From Sthenelais limicola (Eukaryota; Annelida; Polychaeta; Phyllodocida; Sigalionidae), in contig OW804102.1 in NCBI GenBank assembly GCA_942159475.1, forward strand, positions 22,634,684 through 22,698,683: a stretch of DNA of 64,000 bases, in the 5' to 3' direction. Numbering within the stretch: position 1 is the stretch's first letter; every line of letters begins with the position of its first letter. Positions 45,062 to 55,109 of this stretch are shown piece after piece. The position numbers were made by a program, and so were the translations under genes. A model generated the notes under the pieces. The model was not told where the DNA came from and ran no database searches. It was given only the letters and a program-made list of their open reading frames with translations.

Positions 45062-45248
45062 GCACACACACAGCCGATTTAGCCCGTGATTGCCCCCCGA
45101 TTTGGGGGTCTCGATGAATCCCATGGTTTCATTCCAAGTCCTGATTTATGTTTTTGAAATAGCATCAACCAGGATTGGAAATGAAATCCTAGGATTCATC
45201 AGGAGACCCAAATCGGGGAGCAATCGAGGGGCAAATCGGCTGTGTGTT
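45062..45248. repeat. Long hairpin, about 80-bp arms
   Basis: The left arm 45062-45142 (cacacacagccgatttagcc...) is largely complementary to the right arm 45170-45248 (...gcaaatcggctgtgtgtt), with about 27 bp between. The 65-codon frame across it is incidental. Confidence 0.85.
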
Positions 45249-45687
45249 GGCAGGTTCTTACTTAAAGCTTCCTATTTGTGTATTTAAATAATTCTATTCA
45301 GCTGAAACATTATGTGGTACATATTATTCTCAGTTAAAGCAGGACGATATATTTCCGAAGAAATAGTACAATAGTTGACATAAGGTCTCCATGAATTATA
45401 ATCATTTTAACGACAGGCAAGGATGAAATAACATCACGATCGAATAGTTCAGGGCGTCGAAACATTTCCATGTCATGACAATCCAAGTAATATATCACTT
45501 TCAGTAATCATAGGATATATTCCAACTCTCACCCGAAGGGTGGCTTCGTTCTCAGCTAAAGACGACAAAACCTCACTAAATTTAAGATGAGGTCAAACTA
45601 GCTGCATGCAATAAGCCTTGCAATAGGCTTCGCAATATTTGTTTAGACCTTCATTTAGCCCAGTTATTGCAGAGGCTATTGCGATAT
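45249..45687. other. Gene-free stretch, nothing recognised
   Basis: No supported feature. Confidence 0.45.
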
Positions 45688-45920
45688 TGCAAATAGGTAG
45701 ATTTAGCAATCACTACGCACCAACACAACACTAACGCAGCCACTAACTATTTGTATATTATTAACGTTGTGGGCATATCTCGAGAGGCCTGCAATGCAGA
45801 TGCCCTCGGCCTAGCGCCTCTCGAGAGATTCCCACAGCGGTAATAATGTACAAATAGTTAGTGAATGTGTTAGTGTTGTGTTGGTGCATTGTGGTTGCTA
45901 AATCTCCTATTGTCACCAAA
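45688..45920. repeat. Long hairpin, about 95-bp arms
   Basis: The left arm (about 45688-45788: ...agatttagcaatcactacgc, then accaacacaacactaacgc...) pairs with the right arm (45816-45920: ...gtgttagtgttgtgttggtg, then ...gctaaatct). The loop is about 27 bases and contains tgcaatgca. Mismatches are few, so the arms are young or kept alike. Confidence 0.9.
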
Positions 45921-46029
45921 TCTTTGCAACCTTCATGATTAATCGCATAGGCATGGTGACGCCTCTGATACCATGCATATCATCGATACATAAATAACTA
46001 TTCTATACTTTATACCTTTTTTCCGTTCT

Positions 46030-46215
46030 TTAACAACCCATCTAGAAGTCATTTTACCAAATTTTCGGAAGATTTCTCCGGTTGTTTTTGCTACAGGGCT
46101 TCATAAAATTCTATTTATATTTCGGGGACCCGCCGAAATCCTTTCCTGATGTGGCGTAGTACATTTGGTAAGATTTTGTTTGTTGTAACAGCTGAGAATG
46201 CAGTTTTAAGACAAG
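46030..46215. repeat. Repeat family C copy (internally deleted)
   Basis: Reverse orientation: acaacccatctagaagtcat, then tttgctacagggcttc, then gaaatcctttcctgatg, then agattttgtttgttgtaaca, then gctgagaatgcag. Confidence 0.6.
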
Positions 46216-47047
46216 GTAATTCTCACGTGATGAGATTTCGGGGTGATACATTTATAAAACAGCTGAACACGTAATCAACAACAATCACCACAACATCATT
46301 ATGTGCAACTCATAGAGAATCCATGCCCGAACAAAATCAAGGGCAAAACCTTTTGATTGTAGCAGATAAACGAGAAAACTAAGCTTCTAGTCCTCTAGGG
46401 ACTAACATTCAGAGACTATTGTAAATTATACTAGTAGCAGATAAACGAGATAAGAATAATGAAAATGTATTAAATTAATTAAGTTAATTAATCACATTAG
46501 AAGCATATGAATAATTGCACGTGCTGTGCCTATCTTAGGACATATCAAATAATTGGAGCCGATCGTTTTACGCTCTATACCGCCACCTGAATGTTAGGAT
46601 CTTTACCTCACTAATGACCAAAGGTCACGGAGGGACCACAGGGAATAAGGTATCGGAAGTTCTGTCTGTTTTAAAAAGGTCATCAACAGTAAAGAGGCGA
46701 TTGGAAACCTAGTCTTCCTGTTGGAGGGTGTGCAGAAAATCCCAACTAAAAAACCTAATAAATCAACATTTGAGTTGAGAAATGTTGAGAAATATACAAG
46801 TAACAACAATCGTTTTATTTTTGTATCAGTTTAATCCATTAGATGTTTCTGTTAGTTTTTAGTTTGTTTAACCGTACGTTGTTTTGGGTGGAAACGACCG
46901 GAATCTCACTAATTTACTTTACAGAATTTTGAAGAATTTTTCTCAACAGACCCATGATCCACACAAATGAGAATTTCCCCTCTGAATAATGAATTTTGGT
47001 TTATAATCAATCATTGAGAGAGCTTTTAAGGCACTTCAGATATATGA
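46216..47047. other. Gene-free stretch, nothing recognised
   Basis: A short direct repeat (tagcagataaacgaga near 46358 and 46434) is the only structure seen. Confidence 0.45.
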
Positions 47048-47281
47048 GGCTCAGATTTTCCGAAAATGTACAATTGACAGATCTATACATTTAGTAAATT
47101 CTGCTAAATTAGACTGAAAAATGGTTAATAGTAGGTATATCTGAATATATTTGATATTGCCTCGATTCGAAAAATCTGTTTGTTTATGTTGAACTGCAAT
47201 TTAAACCTCACTTTTGTCTTAAATTTGGATTATTTGAAAGGATTGGTGAAGGTAATTGTACATTTTCTAGCGATTTTACCC
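47048..47281. mobile_element. MITE-A copy 9
   Basis: Starts ggctcagattttccgaaaat and ends ttttctagcgattttaccc. Full length, orientation as 6491-6723. Confidence 0.8.
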
Positions 47282-48849
47282 ATATCTACATCTGCCGCGG
47301 GGAGTAGGGTCCTCATTAAAAAGATCACTGTACACAATTATCGTTGATTGATTAACTGTCATGATCACTCAAGACGATTGATTTTAATGTTATCTGAAGG
47401 AGGTATTATCACTCTGTATTAGACTATAGACAGGTTGTAGTGGAAAGAGACCATAAGTTTTCATCATAGATGAATTGTCTATTAGAAAAATGTTATTGGA
47501 TTTCTTTCGTTGGGGAAATGGAGGTCTCTCAAGGTGTCGATGGTAACCACTTCTTGGTGTAATTTGATCCTTTTTTTTCTTCTTTTTTTCAGGTATTAAC
47601 AATATTTATTTTTCTCGGCATAAATGCATTCATGGTAAATTATCTGGATAATATATTTTTTCTCAATACATTGATTAATGTGTTTTGACAGGTCTAACGG
47701 TTTTTCCAATTATACTTCTCAGGTTCTGCAAAAATACTTCGCGAGGAGCCATGCTAATCAAGGCACAATGTCTGTACACGCATATTTAGATAGGTTAGTG
47801 TCTTCCAACGAATAAATCACCCAATACACACTTTCAAGCTCAAACACCAAAAACAGTTTCTCTTCTTGCATGAGGATATCCTCGAGGCATACGATATTTG
47901 GGTGTTCATTTAGTTCTTTGAGGTGTGAGATTTCCCTGATAGCAATTGAGGGGACACCTTAATTCATCCTCGCTCTCCAGTCAGATCTTTGTAAAGGCAA
48001 CTATTTGGTTGGTTTTGACATTTCGTCCTTTGTAGACAACACCATAATGTAGTTTTCACTAATCTTTTCTATCTTAATTTGAACCTCCATCTTTCTGGCT
48101 GTGATTGGCTAATAAATAAATGGTAGAATCTTTGATCACACAAATGCACATGAACTTCGACTACCTGGTTTTATGAAATTTGATCTTAGTTACAAAATAT
48201 ATCTAAAGAAATCATTGTCACTTGGCTTTCATATATGATGTATTGTAATTGTAACAAATTTGGAAATATTCTGAAAACTCGTCCTCATGCCAAGGACATG
48301 AACTACAGTGTTACGCACTGTAAAAAATGCTCTAATGTATACAGAATTAAAATATGGTTAGTCAATAACAAATAACAGATAGCTCTTGCAGTCAACTACA
48401 TCAGCACAGCAAGATTCCTACATCAGCAATTCAATGTATTTTGTATAAATTTATACAGCAAATATTTAAACATATGAAAGTTGCGAGGAATATTAAACAC
48501 ACCTAACGTTTCTTCTCTCTTGTTTCCATCGATAATCATTCATAAATATTGCAATGTCATTGTTGGGCGATAATATAAGCACGCTGATGGATCACCTGGT
48601 GATTGGCAGTGTAAACAATGGGGGAGTTTTATTATGGGGGCCCTGTGCAAGGAGTGAGGGTCTGGCATCGGGGTGTACTGCTTATCTACTTCTTTCATTT
48701 GCCTCTGGGAACCATGAAGTATTAACTAGCGAAAACCTTGTTCTTGTTGGCCAGGTTGTCATGGATAAGGTACCGTCAAGTATCGTTCCCGCCAGTGGCT
48801 GAGAGAGCGATGATTTATGGACTGCCTCATAAACCATTTTCCGGACTTT
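47282..48849. other. Gene-free stretch, nothing recognised
   Basis: The 82-codon plus frame at 48554-48802 shows no known domain. Confidence 0.4.
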
Positions 48850-49020
48850 GTATAAGTGATATGTTGCAGTAAAATGAGTCACAAGTCGCAAAAAAAGATA
48901 TTTTTCAAATGTTTTCCCAAAGGGATCCTTTTTCAGAATGTTTTTTCAAAATTCTTGGGGTGGTAAGCGCTACTAGTAGCATGAATACGGGTATCAAATT
49001 CCAAGATTGTGTATAAAATG
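48850..49020. mobile_element. MITE-B fragment (left half)
   Basis: gtgatatgttgcagtaaaat, then gagtcacaagtcgcaaaa, then tatttttcaaatgttttccc, then ggtggtaagcgctactagta and gcatgaata match the left half of the family. No right end follows. Confidence 0.6.
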
Positions 49021-49279
49021 GAATGATGCATATCTGGCCGGGGTTATTGTAAGGAGTAAAATTTTCCAATAGATGGCGCTCTGAAATATTGTCACCATGG
49101 TGACGGATAGCGTATATGCCATAGTTTCATGTTTTATGTATGACCATATTAAAGCATTGACTTTAAGCTAGGCCACTCCCAAGGCGCTCGCCTATCAAAT
49201 ATCAGATGGATAGAATTTTGGATCTCAAGCTCTACAAACACAAACTCTTGCGTATGGTGTATTTTATCTGGTCATAGGC

Positions 49280-49503
49280 CAGGGCATCAGAAATGTACAA
49301 TCAATAGCTCTGCACATTTTAGTTAATTCTGATGAATTAGGTTAGGCGCAAAATGATCAATTCTAGATATATATGTGAGTACATTTGTTATTATTATCAT
49401 TATCTTGATTTCAAAGATAGGTTTGGTTATGATGAACTATATTTTGAACCACATTTCTGTCAGAATTTGGATTATTTTGGAAAATTGAGAAACGATAATT
49501 CAC
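49280..49503. mobile_element. MITE-A copy 10 (diverged)
   Basis: cagggcatcagaaatgtaca, then ctctgcacattttagttaat, then ... tttgaaccacatttctgtca, then gataattcac. The outer right TIR is replaced by a C-rich run. Confidence 0.6.
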
Positions 49504-49563
49504 CCCCCTCTCCCCCTCCTCATCTCCCCCCCCCCCCTCTCCCCCTCTCCCCCTCTCCCCCTC
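49504..49563. repeat. (CCCCCTCT)n pyrimidine tract
   Basis: Sixty bases of C/T (ctccccctctccccctctcc repeats, longest C-run nine) directly after the MITE-A remnant; the complementary strand is GGGGGAGA-rich and could form G-quadruplex or triplex structure. Confidence 0.85.
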
Positions 49564-50419
49564 CAACGCTACGAGGTCGTTATACATTATCTATGAGATT
49601 TTATTATTATAGCAGGCGCGTTAGGAACTAGTGTAGATCTATGAGCCTGATTTCCATTATGCACTAATCGAAATGAAAGTTATAATATATATTGAAGGGC
49701 TCGATAGTTCGATCAAATCAAGACAAATTATAGAATATTTTGCTTCTCCCCCTTATCTATGACATCTAGTGCAACCCTTTTACACTTGTTTTCCCTCCTC
49801 TACATAATAGATCTATATCCCAATACAAATGGAAATGAGGAGCGGGAGAAAGCAATCGCTACCAATGGTGCGAGATGCTTAACAACTTATAAATATTTAT
49901 ACCAAACTCTGAAGCAACTAGCTCCAGGCATTTCAATATTATCTTTTTGTCAAGTAGAAGCCTGCAGATTTATCTTTCTATCTGTCTAATATCCCACATC
50001 TAGATGTGGGATATGATTTGCTGGCCAGATCTGCCAATAGGGGATTTACTGCATAGGGAACTCCCTGAAGAACTATGATCTTCATGGAAGGGGCTGCCCA
50101 CTATCCAGATTTTATCTTAGTAGTACTACTATTTTTTTGTATGTACAATATGAACTAGAAAGAGACAATATACATACATACATACATAGATACATACCAC
50201 AGAGCTGCTGTAGTGAAATGGGTGTATTGCAAGTAGTGAATTTTGCAAGGAATAAGATAAGATAGTCAGTTAGATAAGCTTTTTATTATGGGAAGAATAT
50301 GATATGATAGTGGAGATGACACGAGGGTGGGGTACGGTGACACATAGAAATATTTAACATTATGCGCATTTATTATTGTGTGTATCATGCGCACATTGAG
50401 CGGTGCGATAAGTGGATTG
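49564..50419. other. Gene-free stretch, nothing recognised
   Basis: A small (CATA)n microsatellite lies at about 50170-50195. A palindrome (atcccacatctagatgtgggat) lies at 49991-50012. No gene. Confidence 0.45.
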
Positions 50420-50540
50420 CAATAAATAGAGAGAATGGAACGAGGTGGTAGTAATTGAATATTTATTGGACGAGATTGCGTAACAATCGAGTCCAATAAA
50501 TATTCAATTACTAGTACCGTGTTCCGTTCACTATTTATCA
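50420..50540. repeat. Fold-back element FB-2 (about 55-bp arms, 5-base loop)
   Basis: The core arms ggtagtaattgaatatttat, then tggac (50447-50471) and gtccaataaatattcaatta, then ctagtacc (50491-50518) match FB-1. The pairing runs inward (gattg-cgtaa-caatc) to a 5-base loop and outward through ggaac / gttcc to aataaatag / ctatttat. Confidence 0.88.
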
Positions 50541-50639
50541 TATGCCCCTAGCATAGACAAATATTGATATAATTATAAACCTTTCTTTCCAGTTTTGAAC
50601 CGTCATTAAGTATCTAAAAGCTAAAAGAAAACCCAAATC

Positions 50640-50739
50640 GATTCAGATATGCCTAGTATTGACCATTTTTCAGTCTAATTTTGCAGAATTGACTAAATGC
50701 GTAGATCTACCATGTGTACAATTTCTGGCAATCTGACCC
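50640..50739. mobile_element. MITE-A copy 11 (right half only)
   Basis: gattcagatatgcctagtat, then tgaccatttttcagtctaat, ending tctggcaatctgaccc. The left half is missing. Confidence 0.7.
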
Positions 50740-51062
50740 TATATACCCTTCTACTTCTTTCCTTCTTATTTCCCTTTCATATAAAATCTCAAAAGATTGG
50801 TGTCTAAATAGGGCACTATTGAAACAGAAGACACATGTTAGTTGTATCTTGGATATTATTAATTTACTTCACTGAAAACGAAGACCTGTACTTATAAGCT
50901 GTTAATATTTATATTGATACGGGATTTTCTTCCAATCTACCCATCTCTTATTTAGGTGGAATCTGTTGAAGTGGTTCGCGAAATTTGCGAAATTGATTTG
51001 ACATTATCCCCTAGAGAAGGAAACTGGGGTTATATGGATCCCCTTTTTGGTGGTCATAAGCT
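50740..51062. other. Gene-free stretch, nothing recognised
   Basis: No supported feature. Confidence 0.45.
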
Positions 51063-51272
51063 AGGGCTCCACCTGTACGCTAGAGGCTTATGCTAACCAT
51101 TGGTTAAGAAATTATTTGCAACAAATTTTAAAGCGTAGCCTTAGCCGAGTGGAAGCCTAAGGTGACAAGCTAATATGACACATTTTTTATCCCAACGCTA
51201 TTGTTCAGCTACAGCTTTAACCAAGCTTTAGTCTTAGTTTAGCATAAGCCTCTAGTGACCAGTGGAACCCCG
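51063..51272. mobile_element. TIR element (about 210 bp)
   Basis: Left end agggctccacctgtacgcta, then gaggcttatgctaa is complementary to right end ttagcataagcctctagtga, then ccagtggaacccc, with a few mismatches over about 33 bp. The interior repeats gctttaaccaagctttagtc-like strings. Non-coding. Confidence 0.7.
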
Positions 51273-51640
51273 CCTTTAGAGTAAGTGAGCCTGGATGAGC
51301 ATGGCATGGGACCAATCAATGGAGGCCGTACAAAACATCTCTCAGGTATCGACTAATTCATGAACCCAGGGGAGCGCTGGTATAAACTCATCAATAGTCC
51401 AAGGATTTGGGAGAGGGTACAAGAAATTGAAGCAGCATTTCCATTAACCTTTTAGGAGAACAAGCTCACCCAATACACATGTTATCTAATTTATATATGA
51501 CAACAACAGTGTCAAATACAACCCTGTACTGAAGTATCCCTACTGGGTTCGATTATAACAAAAAAGCACATCAACAAGTCCCTGTTCAAGCTGCATTGTC
51601 AGCTAATTTTGACCCCCAAAAGAAAGTCATCATCTTGGTC
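51273..51640. other. Gene-free stretch, nothing recognised
   Basis: May contain more of the decayed LINE that follows, but nothing is recognisable. Confidence 0.35.
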
Positions 51641-51845
51641 TATTCTTTCCCTATAGATGTGAAGGTCAGCTAGGATTATAATAAAGCATTTGATCCAATG
51701 ATGTCTACTCTATGATATTATAACAGACCGAGAATTCTATCTCAACTTACACTGAAATATCATGGATTTACTCCCGCATTTATCTGTTACTTCATCCACA
51801 GCTTCTTAAATAATGTAAAGAAATGGGAAAAACTGAGGGGGAGGC
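51641..51845 (+). pseudogene. Decayed LINE reverse transcriptase remnant (motif A region)
   Basis: One plus frame reads DYNKAFDPM, a stop, then SQLTLKYHGFTPAF and FIHSFLNNVKKW. This matches the spacing of LINE reverse transcriptase motif A (D-x-x-KAFD) and the following K-x-x-x-GF ... SYL-x-N segment. Two in-frame stops and the lack of flanking motifs mark it as an old fragment. Confidence 0.5.
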
Positions 51846-52014
51846 TAGTATTTCTATTGTTATCAGTGTCTGACATAATTGTAACATTTGCACACTAAGA
51901 TATAAAAGATAATGTTAATTTCCCTGAACACATTTATAAATTTCGGGAAAAGAGTATATATTGACCTTTTTTTTAATTTTCAACACCAAATTTGTCTTTT
52001 ATTTCTATCAAGAT

Positions 52015-52430
52015 TATTTATATATGGTATGGTGGTATGATATAAACTTTATTTCCACATTTGTACATACATTTGTAACTGCAAGTGGAAAAGGGAGGTA
52101 CTGTCTGCTATCGCAGCTCTTCCGGATACCCCTTGGTTCTATGCTATTACATGTTTATGAATACAAAGTTAAACTGTACATTGTTAAGTAGTACAATAAT
52201 TTCAGTTGCTGTAACAAAATAATACTTCTTGGTTTACTTGTTGGCTATGACTTCTTTGGTTCAGCATTACAGGCCGTGGCAAGATAGTTGGTACTCTACT
52301 ATACCATATGACATTTTAGATATTGCTTGAATTCTTTGATGTTCAATATTTGGTACTCTGGGGCCAGTCTGCTCTAAAGTATTGGCGCCTCATACAAGAA
52401 TGACTAATTTCCCGTACTTTGTTTGTTGGA
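52015..52430 (-). mobile_element. LINE 3' end (ORF2 C-terminus and UTR), copy 2
   Basis: On the minus strand a short coding remnant (NIKEFKQYLKCHMV) resembles the FK-x-x-LK C-terminus of CR1-type ORF2. Then come aaaataatac-, cagttgctgtaacaaa- and, at the end, ggaaataaagtttatatcat and accaccatacca. It shares these with 37245-37500, so both are insertions of one LINE family. Confidence 0.6.
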
Positions 52431-52999
52431 CCCTCAGTGTTTTGTTAGTTGGATTATAGAAAACAATAAAGCAAAGACTCACATATATATAATTGTCGTT
52501 ATACATACTCGAGATTAGAAATATAATAATTCCTAATGAATTTTGATATAAAGAACGACAAAGACATGTCCCAAAATCCTTACTCATCTTAGCTCCCCCC
52601 CCCCCAAAATGCGCTTAGTAACACAATAGATTCAAATTTAGATCTTTGCAATCTGCAATATTGTAAACGGTTATGGCTAATGAACAGCATTAACCTCAAC
52701 CTCCTCTAATTGAAGAACAAGACATTACAACCTAAAAACAACTGATAAATCTGGGCCGGTTACCAGGATGCCATATAACTACTTCATTTTCTACTGCTTA
52801 CCCATGACAGATTACCTCCGATATTATGCCATACTTTAATAATCCAGATAAAGCCAAAGCCAGAAGCAAATTATTAACCTCTCGCTCCTGTGTACACTCG
52901 AGGGGCTGTAATTTACAAGCCACCTCTGACCGTCTCGCCAACAGCCCATATGTTATCTCACTTTAGAAAAAACTACTGCCAGGCCAATAGTCAGTGGTG
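52431..52999. other. Gene-free stretch, nothing recognised
   Basis: No supported feature apart from a C10 run near 52596-52605. Confidence 0.45.
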
Positions 53000-53830
53000 G
53001 GTGCTGTGGTGCTGGGTGGTGGCTAGTGGTGGGGGGTAGGACGGGGAGGGGGAGGGGGGTAGCAAGGGCTGAATGGGTAAAGGGGGATGGAAGGGGGCTG
53101 AAGGGGTGAAGGAGGTAGATGGGGTAGGAGGGGTGAATGGGGTTGGAAGGGTCTGGAGGGGTGAAGGGGGTTGGGAAGGGTCTGGAGGGGTGAAGGGGGT
53201 TGGAAGGGGTGGGAAGGGGCTGGAGGGGTGAAGGAGGTAGATGGGGCAGGAGGGGTGAATGGGGTTGGAAGGGTCTGGAGGGGTGAAGGGGGTTGGGAAG
53301 GGTCTGGAGGGGTGAAGGGGGTTGGAAGGGGTGGGAAGGGGCTGGAGGGGTGAAGGGGGTTGGAAGGGGCTGGAGGTGTGAAGGGGGTTAGAACGGGGCT
53401 GGAGGGGTCAGGGGGGTCGGAAGGGGCTGGAGGGGTAAATGGGTTTGGAAGGGGCAGGAAGGGTGATGGGGTCGGAAGGGGCAGGAGGGGTGATTGGGTG
53501 GGAAAGTGCTTGAGGGGTGAAGGGGGTTGGAACGGGGCTGGAGGGAGAGGGGTGGGTAGGGGCAGCAGTGGTTGGGGGGGAGAGGGGTGGCTGAAGGGAG
53601 ATGGGGGTGACAACTGTTATCGGAAGGGGCAGGAAGAGGGTGGAGGGATGAAGGGGATTGGAAGGGGCTGGAGGAAGAAAGAGAAGCTGGAGGAGTGAGA
53701 GGGGCGAAGGGATTGGGGGGGACTAGAGGACGCTGGACGGTTTGGAGAGGGGCTGGAGGGGCTGGAAGGGTGAAGGGAACTAGAGGGGCAAAGGAGGCTG
53801 GAGGGACGGAGGGGGCAATACCGGCTTCTA
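53000..53830. repeat. G-rich minisatellite with 122-bp higher-order unit
   Basis: About 830 bases of degenerate 20-27 bp units of the type ctggaggggtgaagggggtt and ggaaggg. A 122-bp block beginning ggaggtagatgggg occurs at 53111-53232 and again at 53233-53354 with almost no change, so a recent block duplication lies within the older array. The 196-codon Pro/Ser/Thr-rich minus frame (53613-53023) and the Gly-rich plus frames come from the repeat. Confidence 0.9.
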
Positions 53831-53859
53831 GACCTACACTATAATCACTCCCATGATTA

Positions 53860-53932
53860 ACTGTATTTTAAAATTGTTTTCTCTTAAATGTGGGTTGTTC
53901 AGAGAATCGGGGATGGTGAATTGTACATGTTA
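53860..53932. mobile_element. MITE-A copy 12 (short fragment)
   Basis: ctgtattttaaaattgtttt, then ctcttaaatgtgggttgttc, then gatggtgaattgtacatg is the right part of the family in the 6491-6723 orientation, ending before the outer TIR. Confidence 0.55.
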
Positions 53933-54589
53933 CTACCACTTTAATACATATAAATTACATATCATATCATATGAAAGTTATTCTGACTCATGTGGTCATC
54001 CGAATATATGCCCGCTAATCTACAAACTGCTTCTGTGTGCCTAGTTTCGAATAATTAATGGCAAGATTTCATCTGACTTTAGCCCCTGGTGGTGTAAATG
54101 CTTACTAAAATGGGCAAAAGCTATTCGTAGGCTGGTGCGTTTCACAAACACGTTTGGAGCACGTTTTATCTGTTTCTTTTGTTTGTATCGATTTGGATTT
54201 GTTACACGTTTGATCCTTTAATTAAAGGGTAAAAGAAATATTTGATCCTCGTGACCCCCTCCCTAAGGAGGTTGCTGCAATGTTAGTTTGGTAGGGAGGG
54301 AGGCCAAGCAAAGCAGACAGGCGGAAGGTGCCATAAATTGTATTGTGTCAACACTAGGACATCTGGTAACTCATGACATCATGAGACTTGTGCAGAGGAA
54401 GAAAAATAAATGAAGATAAAGAAAGAAATAAGGAGAGGAAAGAACCGTCTCGCTGTGTGGCAGCTGTGGCGATATTTTGTTCAATTCTTGTTATATCTTT
54501 GCATAATTATACAGAGTGAGTGATATCTTGGTCTTGTGATTTTGTTAAATCTGCGGACTCAGGAAACATCGAGAAAAGAATAACGATTT
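53933..54589. other. Gene-free stretch, nothing recognised
   Basis: No supported feature. Confidence 0.45.
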
Positions 54590-54845
54590 TCTATTTTCCG
54601 ACCCATCCAAAAGTCATTTGACCTAAACGATGGAGTATTTGTCTGAGTGTTTTCGGAGACCCGAATACATCCATTCCAGTGGTGGGCGTACTTATTATCG
54701 CTCACCTGCCAATTAAACTTCTAATTCCTGTATAGACATATAGGAGAAGCAGATTGTTGATATATCCAGGCCTATAGGTCAAACATGAGTAAATTTGGTA
54801 AGATTTTGTGGTTCGTATCAGCAGAAAATGCAACTTCAACTTTTA
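54590..54845. repeat. Repeat family C copy (reverse)
   Basis: cgacccatccaaaagtcatt, then gtctgagtgttttcgg, then gtacttattatcgctcacct, then ggtaagattttgtggttcgt, then cagaaaatgcaactt: the reverse of the 38780-39080 order. Confidence 0.6.
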
Positions 54846-55013
54846 AGTTTACTGAGTATGTGGTTGATGGATTAGATTAACAGACTAGAAGTAATTTTAT
54901 AAATCTCCCAGTCCCAGCTAATAAGACATCAAGACATATCCAAATTCAATGAGATCAATGCCAATTTTTGCTGTGTAGTGTAGGAATTGGTAGTGAATTG
55001 CTGGACTATGACA

Positions 55014-55109
55014 GCCTGGATAGCTCAGTAGGTAGAGCATGTGTTACATAATATTACGTAACAATGGGAACATAAATCTAAAGGTCCAGGTTTTGGGGCC
55101 CCATCTAGG
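55014..55109 (+). mobile_element. tRNA-derived SINE head (not a functional tRNA)
   Basis: GCCTGGA at 55014-55020 is followed by tagctcagtaggtagagca, a near-perfect tRNA D-arm / pol III A box. A T-arm-like ggtcc...gggcc (55083-55099) and tctaggc (55103-55109) then pair with the first seven bases at six of seven positions, counting G-U as a mismatch. The region between the arms is too long (96 bp in all) and the B box (aggttttgggg) is mutated, so this is a decayed tRNA-like SINE head. The body may continue past 55110. Confidence 0.5.

Noticed and set aside
53023..53613. 196-codon Pro/Ser/Thr-rich frame on the minus strand
   Set aside because: It is the translation of a G-rich minisatellite; the repeat is open in several frames on both strands and codes nothing recognisable.
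55014..55109. Functional tRNA gene
   Set aside because: Too long, mutated B box and no normal anticodon arm; better read as a SINE head.
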